Assembly: GCA_024195265.1 (NCBI GenBank)
Contig: JAJLRJ010000005.1
Location: 14,782,473 to 14,846,472 of the forward strand
Direction of reading: 5' to 3'
Source of the DNA: Dendrophyllia cribrosa
Lineage: Eukaryota; Cnidaria; Anthozoa; Scleractinia; Dendrophylliidae
Length of the DNA: 64,000 nucleotides
A program made the translations under genes and the position numbers. Shown in pieces: positions 28,844 to 40,800 of the stretch. The notes beneath the pieces were generated by a model. That model worked only from the letters and a program-made list of their open reading frames with translations, ran no database searches and was not told the DNA's origin. The number at the start of each line of letters is the position of its first letter. Within the stretch, counting starts at the first letter, position 1.

Positions 28844-31800
28844 TTACAATGCTGTTCCATCTTGAATTTCATCACTTTCCTGTACAGCAAGTACATCAGG
28901 TTTGGATCTGCTTGGCATTTGAGTTTCAACCTCATTTTCATTAACCAGTTCTGCCGTTGATACATCGAGGCTGTTTGATGAGGAGTCCTGTTTGGTGTCA
29001 TTTTGTTGGTCTTCATGTGCATCCAGCTCCCCTTCTTCCATCCATCGGTGCTGTGTATTTAATAACGAATCCTCTTCTGGCTGGTTTATCATTGGGAAGC
29101 GGACTCCATCTCCAATACTGTCCAAGAAAATATTCAGTTATCCCTGTCACCATTTTTAAGAAGCCAATGAAAAGGCATTTATAATAATTGCAGGTGAAAA
29201 CCCAGAACCTGATTAAGTATTTAATCGTATCAATGACAAAATTCTTGATTGTGATTTGTCGTCCACCTGCCTTTTTCTTACGTAATTGGCACACGGTCAC
29301 ATGGGTGTCCAATTACAGCAATCTGATTAAAACTTTTTGCAATTGGATACCTTTAATTGGACACCTAAGTTGTTGCGTTGCATCAATCAGGTACATTTAA
29401 TTAGGTTCTATTTTGCTTTTCCTACAGGTTTCAAACTGATAAAAAACATACTTGACGTTTTGAGTACAAAAAAATCCACATCAACTTTTTAATCTTGAAT
29501 ACTTCGTGTTGTACAATTCAGAGGTAATTGTGCTCGTAATTATATTCTACTTGTTTTCTAAGGGAGCTTGGGCTGCAGATGGGCTGCAGATGGTCATGGT
29601 CAATTATGGTTTATCCTCTTTTAACCCTTAACTCCCAAGAGTGCCAAACATCAAAATTCAAGAAAAATCCCAAATTTCATTTTGTAAAATATTGATAAAC
29701 AAATGGTACCATGCAAAAGTACTGCTGAAGAGGTTTTGTTTGAATGGTCACACCATAGGATTTTGTCCACAGACTCAAAAGTTAGAACTACACTACATGT
29801 CTCCATAATTGACTCTGGGAGTGAAAGGGTTAACAATTCTCTTTATATATTCCTGTTGATGTTCTACTAGACTACGAGTAGTCCCTCCTTTTTCCTCAGG
29901 GATAGTAGAGCGAGCGAAACGCGAGCGCGCGTGAAAATCACCCCACGCGAGAAAGGCGAGATGCGCAGCTGGGAGAGAGAGAAAAAGCAGCGTGTTGTGC
30001 CTTTCTCGCGTGGGGTGATTTTCATGCGCGCTCGCATTTCGCTCTACTATCCCTGAGGAAAAAGGAGGGACTACTCATAGTCTAATGTTCTACAAGCATA
30101 ACAGAAGTACTTTGGAGCAGTTTTGACCCAAAATAAATCCCCATGACATACTGCAGTATTTGTAGCTCCTTTAAACTTCTTCATGTATCAATGTCAAGAT
30201 GATTATACCAAACCATTTTGCAGAAAAAGAGAGCTCACCTTGTGTACACAGGCAAACACCAGTACCATCTATTAAGCCCCAGAACTTGTTCTGCATTCTT
30301 TATAGCAGCACCCAGACTAAAACCATCTTTATCAGGGCCATAATAGAAATGAGGAACTCTAAAGGATTCTGAAAACACACAGAGAGAGGAATTCAGAACC
30401 ACATCAATAAGAGATTCAAGTGTCTGCCAGGGCTGTTCTCTAGCAGTGCCTGGATGCCATAGGCAACTAACTTTTGTCTTTGGGCGACAAGAAAAATGTA
30501 GTTTTTCCACATAGCATCACTGCTGGGCACTGTTTAGTCGAGAGTTAAGAATTAACTTCACATAATTATTGTTACATTGCAACTACAACTCACCCAAAGT
30601 TGTCTTGTTACTTCCAGTAAGGTATAAATGATAGCCAAACAGTGACCAAAGGCTAATACAAAACATAAGAGCAACAAAAAACAGGAACAAGATGTGTAAT
30701 TTACCATCACCGTCCAAGGTGTTCTGCAAAAGAAAATAATAATAATCGCATTATCAACACTTGGTGTATTATAATACAGAACTTTGAACTTCCTGTAAGC
30801 AATCTCTCTTATGGGAGGTGGTCGCTTACAAGCGGTCGGACTACAAAAAAAAAATGAGTGCCACCCATGTTTATGTCGTGGTTCAAATTTTTCTTTGGTT
30901 TGAAAATCTTCAAACCAGTTTGATTTTTGTTTTTCTTTGTCTCAGTTTATGGTAATGAATCTGAGACAAAGGGAAAATAAAAAAATAAACTGGGGTCAAT
31001 TCAATAAAACTTTTACAAGTGTAATTTACAAGTGTAGCTATTGTTTTCAACCTCTGAAACAATGGCTTCACTTGTAAATTACACTTGTAAAAGTTTTATT
31101 GAGTTGACCCCTGTTTTGAAAATTTTCAAACCAAAGAAAAATTTGAACCACAACATATACATGGCTTCTTTGCCATGTGACTCTTTTGGATCATGCGAGA
31201 AGACAGAACCAAAGACTGTTGGCAGATAGTCTTGTTGTGTGATTCAAACAGTCACTTGCTGGAAGAAGTGCCTGTGATAGCCAAACAGCAACCAAAGACT
31301 AATACAAAACATAAGAGCAACAAAAACCAGTAACAAGTCGTGTAATTTACCATCACTCTTACAGGAGGTGGTGGCTTACAAGAGGTCAGACTACAAAAAA
31401 AAAACTAGTCTGCTATATTAAATTCTTCATTCTTCTTCTCAAGTCGACATACAAATATGATTACTTTGCCACCGTCTTGAATTCAAGAACCATATCATGA
31501 CCTTAATATTTAAAGCTGAATGCATATTAACCCATTGACACCTGATGATTTTTACGTTTTTGAGTGATTTTATGCATACACACGCCCCATAGGATTTCGT
31601 GACTTCATATTTGGAGTTACCATTGAAAGTGCTGCTGTTCTAAAACACTGAAGGCTCGAGTTTACTGGAAACGTCATTGTGACGATCTCATTTTGCTTGG
31701 TTGATTTGCAATAAAGGGTCCAATATGAATTATCTATGATTTTTGGTAAGTTCACAGCCATTTTTCATCTTTAGTAGCTGCCTGATGAGCATCATTAAGC

Positions 31801-34800
31801 TTGGAGGTAGTTCAGAGTCCACTTCTTAATGAAGCGAGTTAGGTGTTGTACTTCATTTACAAATTTGGCTCGTTGAACTGAAAAAATGGCCGCCTGGAAA
31901 CGAAGTAGCTTTGGGACTCGACTCTGGATGAATTTCTCGACCTACCGCGGCATATTTTGGAAGTTGCGACCACAGGAGAACACAACAAGCGCGAAATTTC
32001 GGCGGTGGGTCAGAGTGGTTGTGGACTTAGTATATATATGAAAATTGTGGAGGACGGAATGGACGCTGTCAAAAAATCTGTTTATTTCCCAGCATGCAGT
32101 GCGGTGGTGATGTTGAAAATCGAGGCAAGGTGTGTATGCACTAGTATAAGAAGCTGTAGCTAGGCCCGAGCAACGAATAAGAGCAAAAAAATTCACTGCT
32201 AAGCTAGGACTAGGACTGAATTTTGCTGTAAATGTTGACTTTTGGATTTGCTACGATTTGAATAAAAAAAACTAAAGGCAAAAAAGGCTGGTACAAAAGT
32301 CGGAACGGATCAACTCGGATCGGATCGGACCGGACCGGATCCAGTCCGGGTCGGATCAACTCGGATCGACCCGGATCATAAAAAAAAAATGAAATGAGAA
32401 AAAATAAGAATTTTACCCAATTGTAGGTTAAAATTCCTCTCAGAAATAGGCCAAATCAAGTAGGCTTTGCAACGTTTAGAGCTCCGTGGCGTTCACCCAC
32501 CATTTTGTTCACTGGTGCCAGTTCCACTCGGATCATTTTACGAACTTAGTTCGTTGCACGCTCCATCGATCGATCATATAAACATGGACCCAGCTGAAGG
32601 CGAGGAAGGTAAAATGTAGGCCATCTTTCTCCCCACCATAAATAAATTCATGTCGTCTCAGGGTTAGTACGACAGTAAAGAAACTTCCTTTTCGCTACGC
32701 AACCACGAGTTCTATAAACTTGTGACAAAAAGCAACATCGCCTGCTGTAAAAAAAAAACAATATGAACATTCTGAGTTACAGAAACTATAATTTTCTTGA
32801 AATTAAGTACTTTCATTGAGAAAGATGGCCTAGATTTTACCTTCCTCGCCTTCAGCTGGGTCCATGTTTATATGATCGATCGATGGAGCGTGCAACGAAA
32901 CCACGAGTTCGTGACCTGATCCGAGAGGAACTGGCACTAATAAACAAAATGGCGGGTGAATGCCACGGAGAACGGAGAACGCCACGGAGCTCTAAACGTT
33001 GCAAAGCTTACTTGATTTGGCCTATTTCTGAGAGGAATTTTAACCTACAATTGGGTAAAATTCTTATTTTTTCTCATTTCAATTTTTTTTTATGATCCGA
33101 GTCGATCCGGGTCGATCCGACCCGGACTGGATCCGGTCCGATCCAATCCGAGTTGATCCGTTCCGACTTTTGTACCTGCCTAGGCAAAAACGTGATTTTT
33201 GTTGTTTTTCTATGACGTTAAAAACGGTAATTTTTGTTATTGTCCAAATTCAAACGCTGATATTCTGCAAAAATCGCTGACTTTTTTGTGTTTATTGGGT
33301 ATCTCAATTTGAAAGACTTTCTAGTCAATGCTCACAACTGCTAGTTAAGGCAATGTTCGCACGATTGAGAAAGTTACAATTTTTTAAAGCAGTGGAGTCT
33401 TGTACGGGCGGTTACGGGCGGTTCAGGTGTCAATGGGTTAATGTAATACAGTATTTGCTTGAATTAATGTCTAGGGATTAGCTATACTCAGTTGCTTGGA
33501 CAAACAGAAATTGGTATAAATAAACATTCCTGCCACATAACCCAGCTCTGAAGCATTTTCAATTAAAATTAAAGCAAATTACAATTTCTGTCGACCATTC
33601 AATAAGGAGTGTGAGGTTGAAGGGGGTGCTTAACAAGAGGTGCGTTTCATTAGAAACAGTACATTTGTGTTAAATATGGTAACTTTTTGATACCATAAAT
33701 AGAAATGAATTTTACGCGCATTTATGGTAAGATCTGCTTTCATTGCATCATAAGATCTGCTTTCTCTCCATTGACATTACTGTATCTTGGATAAAACTTC
33801 TTCTTTCAGCTTCTCAGTTCCTTGCAGAAAGGAAGTCTAAACTTGGACAAAACTGGAACAATATTATTATAATTATAATTATTTGTTGTTATATACCGAA
33901 TGCAAATATGGCCGTCCAACAGTTTTTTGTTTGGACAAGTTCTCAAGAAAAGGCAGGTACAAAAGTCGGAATGGATCAACTCGGATCGGATCGGATCGGA
34001 CCGGATCCAGTCCGGGTCGGATCAACTCGGATCGACCCGGATCGACTCGGATCATAAAAAAAAAATTGAAATGAGAAAAAATAAGAATTTTACCCAATTG
34101 TAGGTTAAAATTCCTCTTAGAAATAGGCCAAATCAAGTAAGCTTTGCAACGTTTAGAGCTCCGTGGCGTTCTCCGTTCTCCGTGGCATTCACCCGCCATT
34201 TTGTTTATTAGTGCCAGTTCCTCTCGGATCAGGTCACGAACTCGTGGTTTCGTTGCACGCTCCATCGATCGATCATATAAACATGGACCCAGCTGAAGGC
34301 GAGGAAGGTAAAATCTAGGCCATCTTTCTCAATGAAAGTGCTTAATTTCAAGAAAATTATAGTTTCTGTAACTCAGAATGTTCATATTGTTTTTTTTTTT
34401 ACAGCAGGCGATGTTGCTTTTTGTCACAAGTTTATAGAACTCGTGGTTGCGTAGCGAAAAGGAAGTTTCTTTACTGTCGTACTAACCCTGAGACGACATG
34501 AATTTATTTATGGTGGGGAGAAAGATGGCCTACATTTTACCTTCCTCGCCTTCAGCTGGGTCCATGTTTATATGATCGATCGATGGAGCGTGCAACGAAC
34601 TAAGTTCGTAAAATGATCCGAGTGGAACTGGCACCAGTGAACAAAATGGTGGGTGAACGCCACGGAGAACGGAGAACGCCACGGAGCTCTAAACGTTGCA
34701 AAGCCTACTTGATTTGGCCTATTTCTGAGAGGAATTTTAACCTACAATTGGGTAAAATTCTTATTTTTTTTCATTTCATTTTTTTTTATGATCCGGGTCG

Positions 34801-37800
34801 ATCCGAGTTGATCCGACCCGGACTGGATCCGGTCCGATCCGATCCGAGTTGATCCGTTCCGACTTTTGTGCCTGCCTCTCAAGAAAAGAAAAGCAATTGA
34901 ATAATGATAAAGATCAGGTCAGAATTAGTCATTGTGTGTATTTTCAAGGCCATAGTCTTATTTTAGGAGAAGTTATAACCAATCAAATTTTTGGAAAAAC
35001 ATGAAAGCAAGGCTAGTGAGGCTAGGATGCCTTTTCTCATACAAATGCTTAAAATTTCAGCGAGCCATAACTTTGCAACCATTTAACCAAAAACACTCAA
35101 ACTTTGCAAGATGATACATTTAGCAGCACTTGCTTCCGTGATATCATTAACTTCGCTGAAAGCTTGGCTAAACAAAAAACTGCCTGACGGCCATATTTGC
35201 ATTTGGTGTATTGTTCCAATCATATTTACAAATAATTATATTAAAAAAAAAAACTTAAAAGCAGTGCAACTCACATTCCAAAATGCTACAAAGTACTTTG
35301 TAACTGTTCCTGTGACATACAGTGTGTAAAGGATCGCATAAAACAGGAACAAAAGGAAGAACTTGTAGTTTGTAAACCCTACACAGTTATTTACCCACGG
35401 ACAGTGGTGGTCCATTTTTAAAATACACCTGCAATGAATTAGATGGAATTAAATTTAAAGCTGAAATAAATACATCAATCAAATCAAATATCAAATGTTG
35501 TTTATAGTGGACGAGCACTTAGCTGTATAGCTAATTCACAGGCACGCCACTCAAATATTGAAACAAATATTGCAAATTAAACATAACATGTTAAAAATCC
35601 CGACTGGCAGGAGGCAGACCAGTTGGCTACTGACAAGCGTGGCTGAGGAGTTGAACTCGGGTCTACCGTGAAACAACTCCAGCGAGTGGTCAGAGCGGGA
35701 CTTGAACTTGGGACCTCCGGATTTCAAGTCCGGCGCCCTAACCACTCAACCACGCTGCCTCCTATTGTATTACATGTATGTCTGCTATGATCACCTTTGG
35801 TGACAAACTAAGATTGGCCACACCATAATAAATTGAATTCAATTTTGGGCATTGGCATTAGGTTAAGTCCCTCTAAACATTATATAGGCCGGGGAATCCT
35901 TGCCGATGCCATTGTTAACATTTTGCCTTACTAGCATAAATAAAATAGACTGCATCAACTTAATTAGCATGCCACACTTGTAGTCAGTGTAAATTAGCTT
36001 CCAAAAACTGTAAATTAACAAAGACTGAACATGTATAGAGTTGCTCTTCGGCCATAATTTTTTACAGCCAATTTCACTGCTGTGTGCAGACCCGGGTTTT
36101 TCGAACATGATTTACCGGCTATGATTCACCGAAAGGTTACCAAGCACCATAGCTCGTTGAGATTCTTACACGTAACTGATGTAATGTAAATAGCCATGAA
36201 AGCTTACCACGAAGATCTGAGGTGGCGTATAATCTACCACCAACACAATTACCGAAGCTCCATGAAGGAAACATTGAGATGCCTTTTTACAAGTACTAGA
36301 TTTGTATCAAATATTCAAAAATTGTACTAATAGCGGGGAGACGTGAGCCGAAAGCGACGACCAGGATGGCAAAGAATCCTGTCATGTAAGCTTATATGAA
36401 AATAATTTGTAGAGACATGTAAAGCTGTGGAGACTCACAGATATTATAAACAATGCTATTAAATAAATACAGCTAGGGGTCTGCACACAGCAGTGAAATC
36501 GGCTGTAATTCTTTGAAGGTTCATTTCTCAAAAAGTATTTACGGTTGTCCAATATCAGGCTCAAATTTCCAGAGCCTACTAAGTTTGGCAAGCTCTTTGG
36601 ATTTGTGGAGTTCATTTTTATGTGAAGGGAGTTGTGTCATTTGCTAAGGAGGCAAAACACATAAACAAAGACCCTCCTCCCTGCATGACCACTTCTCAGA
36701 AGCCTCTCTTCAAGTGACATCCTTCAATATCAGATTTCCTTTTTCAGCCAAATCACTAATATATTTGACACATCTGGTAGGTGGCCACCTTTTTAAAGGT
36801 GGCTGGACACAGTTTTCGATGACCTGCGCCTTATTTATCATGATTTTAAAACTACTCATGCCTGGATGCCTTTTTAATTTTGTGGTTTGGTTGTTGCATG
36901 TGGCATTGCAATGGCAACAAGGCTGAATATACACCAGCCTTAAAAATTTGGTTTGGTTCCATTGCAAAAAATCCAGTCGTTAGATTTTTTCCATTGTTTG
37001 CCTGCAACAAACTCAGAAAAATTCCAACTTGTTTACGTTGGTCTTATAAAATTTTAACAGAGAGATTTATAACAAGTCCTTGTTTAATGCTCTCACATTA
37101 CTGGCTGGAAAAAAATCAATAAATTTGGGGGGTAGGCATGGTCAAATGGTAAGAGGTGCTTATTAAATTTGTAATCCAGATGGCCTGGGTTTACATGTAA
37201 GTCCACCTCCCTCACAACTAGATGTTAGACCCTCCCCCCCCCCCCCCCCCCCCTCCCCATTACTTGGGAATCTGAACAATTATTTTATTTAATTTTTTTA
37301 TTATTATTAGCACTGCAGTGCTAAACACTTAGAAACATAAGGAAAGGTATTTATTTACTCAACTTACTTTTTACACATGGAACAGTGATGACATCGATCA
37401 GGTTTTATAGCTTGACAGATATCACAATACCTAGCAGCTGGAATTGGAGCAACCATGATTAAAATATTTTGAAGTAAAATGAAATCAAACGTGCCATACA
37501 TGCACAAAATTTGTGATAATGGTCATGTAAGCATCTACTTATAGTAAAGGTCAATTAGGGAAGGTGGGGAAAATAATTATGCACTAGGAGGCATTTCCAT
37601 GATAAGAATGTACATGTACTAGGACCTGTACAAACTCTAATCAATCTGATACTTTTCAACATGTACACTATATAAGCAAAACATTGAACCATTACTGCGC
37701 CTTTCAATAACATGCGGAATTTGAAATTCAAATTTCCACCAACGGTTGCGTTTTACACTGTCGTCAATCATCTTAGCTTACCTCTCAGGAAACAGATCTT

Positions 37801-40800
37801 CACTTCAATAAGTTCCAAAGGTCATGTCCGTGCATTATGATTGGTAGATTTCGATCCATTTTGTTTGTTTCTTTTTTACATGGTCCGTTGGCTTTCGTAT
37901 TAATTATGATTGATGACAGGGAATAACGCAGCTGTTGGTGGAGATTTGAATTTCAAATTCCGCATGTTATTGAAAGGTGCAGTAAGACAGAACAGTCAAG
38001 ACGTCGAGACTAGAGGGTTTGCCCTGAATTTTACCACTACTCGACACCAAAAATATGAGAACCACCCACATGCATGTGGACAACACAACTTTGTCAACTT
38101 ATGGTTGTTGTATGAAAGCAGCTTTAAATAAGTGCTAAGATCTTGCTGGAAGTGCTTAATTAATAATACCTCGTGTCAGTTCAAATGATCACATCACTGG
38201 GCAGTGATGTGAATTAAGTCATTGGTTATCATCATGTCAAAGAACCAACATCATTGTTCAAACAGAGTAGGGGATAGACATTGTAGTCCCAGCCATTCCT
38301 ATTTAGGATTCTGGCTAGGATCTTAATCCTGTTTAGGATCCTACAGGATCCTGCAAAATCCTATAGGATCCTACATAGGATTTTTACCAGGTCCAGTGTG
38401 TGGTCTGGCCTTGCCATTTCTTTCATTCACTTCACATGCATGTACTATGGGTTGGGTGGGTTACATTGAGATCAAAATAGACTGATAGTGACAGCAGCCA
38501 GAAGCACCTTCTTCTGATCTCACTGTGAATACTATGTAAAGCAAACACATGACTGTGTTGTCTGCACATTCATTTGTAACACATTATTACCTATCCTACT
38601 CAAGCTCCCCCATTAAACTTTTTGAACACACATATTAATTTTAAAACGTCTGTAACACATTTCTTACCTCCTGATATAGTTTGAGTAACAACTGGCAGTT
38701 TTCTTGAAACTTTTTCTAAAACCTCTTTTGGATCCTACAAAACAAATTCCACAGTAAGAATCCAAAAACAATATTATTGCAATCATAAACAAACACTACA
38801 TGTACCTTGTTTAGCCTGCAGCTGAAAAATTAACTCATCCTTCAGTTTTACAAACAAGTTTGGTTAAATGGCAATCTAGAAATACTAACTGCTGAGATGT
38901 GAGAAATTTCTCAGCATATTTAGAACTTATCGCAATAAGCATTGAATTAAAAAAACGGTTCAGGCAGTCACAAGCTTGCTCAATTTAGAAATAATATATC
39001 AAACACAACAAAGAGTGTTTCAATAGGATATCCAAATACCGAGAAGGTTAGTGTGTTCACTTGAAAAACGAGGCGCAGTTGAGTTTTTTGTTAACTCACT
39101 TTGAGGTGTTTGGATACCTGATAAACACTCTCTCGAGTGTTTGGTATAGCTTCTCAAACTGATCATTAAAAAGATGCGGAGAAAATGAAGGAATAAAATA
39201 GCCAAAATCTATGCTACATGTAATTAAGACAGGATATCCAAACCTCCTTCACGGTAGTGATTTCTTTTGTGTTCTCATCATGAATTATTAATGAGTTTAA
39301 GAGGTTGATTTCCAGATGGTCACCTAGACTTTCTACATGAAGCATGATTGTCTATTTCTTTTCCCATGAAGAGTGTTTAAGGTTTTATTTATTTATGAAT
39401 ATGAATATGAAAATTGGTGATTCATGAATTCTAATTTCAATGAAGATCTTTTTACATGCTCTTACTTAGACATTTATTGACCTTTTTTGATGATTACTAA
39501 GCAACGACCGATCATATTGTCTATTGTACCAGTATAAAAATTATTCATTCCAAGCATTTTATTTCCATATGCTCAGAGTAGCTCTTACACACCTGTTCTA
39601 AAAGTGAATACTAGAGAAGTGATAAAAAGTGAGTATAAACCCAAATGATTCTTCTGATTTGCCTAAGTTCGCAAAAATTACATACAGTCACATTTTTGTC
39701 ATGTGTACCTTATCTCAGGGATTCTGACAGGGTGCGGGAAAAAAACTAAAATTGTGCGGGAGTTTTGGGGCAAATTGTGCGGTAAATTTCTTCGATTGTG
39801 CGGGAAATTGTGCGGGATTGCGCAATCCTGTGACCAACCAAATATTCAATCACCAGTGTTCTAGCCAGGCCAGAAAAATATGACAGGGAGGAAATTCTGC
39901 ATAAATGAAAAATACAAATAGATGTTTTACTTTGGGGATCAAAATGTACCAGCAATCGCCAATTTGCGGCTGTTTTTCTTCACCAAAGTTTATTTGTCTC
40001 AACAAAACCACATTGCGTGACACGATGAACTCGATCGGGTAAAACCGAAATACCACTCAAAATAAAATGTTTCCGATCTGAGCGAGTTCCTTTATTAAAA
40101 ATCCGTACATTTTATGTAGTGTGAATAATTTCCATTAAAGGTTCACACAATTTCTTCGAAAGTTTGCCGCAAAAACAGAACCTCGAGATGTATGCAAATC
40201 GCGTGCTAAATGTAATTTGATAGCATGTTTGTTTTGCATTTTCCTGAATGAAAACGTCTTTCACTTGATTGAAAAAATCAAATCCAGTATTCTGATCATT
40301 CAGAACTTAATAATTTTCTCCTATCAATCCGAAGTTCCAGCGCTTTAATAGTTTGTTTGTCGATTCGCAAACTTGATCAGTTCTTTGCGAAATTAATTCA
40401 GACAGAGTGACATTTCATTTCGGCGCGACGGTACATTTCTTCGGTGTTTCTTCTTTGGTCCCCAACATATTAAACTGAAAGAGGAAGCGTAAGCGCTCGA
40501 TAAATATCGACAGGCTGCTAAGAAAAACAACATGATGTCTGGAAAACGACAACTAAAAAGCTACGCGAAAAATTCGGTAGGAAGTCGGATAGAAGTAAAA
40601 CTGAGACTAGTTCCCAGGACGGCGAAGAGAACGCCTTGTTGTTTTTATATCGATCGCTCGAGCTGTTCGAGGAAAGCGAGGGATTTCTCGATTGTTTGGA
40701 AGGAAAATGGACTGAAAATAGCCTAAAACGTTTCTCGAAATCTTAGTAATCAATAGAAATACCTGATTTAATTAAAATTTTAAGCAAATATTTCAGTATT

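Larger units (their letters stand above)
31531..33437. mobile_element. TTAA-flanked element hosting a fold-back insert
   Basis: CCCATTGACACCTGA and its complement bound 1.9 kb, with TTAA outside (31527-31530, 33438-33441). Removing the 897-base insert at 32285 leaves an element of about 1 kb. ORFs inside the uninterrupted part are short and unrecognised. Confidence 0.7.
33896..35208. mobile_element. TA-type MITE split by fold-back copy 2
   Basis: The left end CCGAATGCAAATATGG and right end (complement CACCAAATGCAAATATGG) match the intact 370-base relative at 53131-53500. It is interrupted at 33951 by the fold-back element. It ends only 66 bases from ZDHHC exon 7. Confidence 0.8.

Noticed and set aside
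33879..34265. A 128-codon minus-strand frame as a normal gene
   Set aside because: It reads across the fold-back element's terminal repeat and beyond its end into the interrupted MITE. Only the part shared among arms was considered, as a finding.
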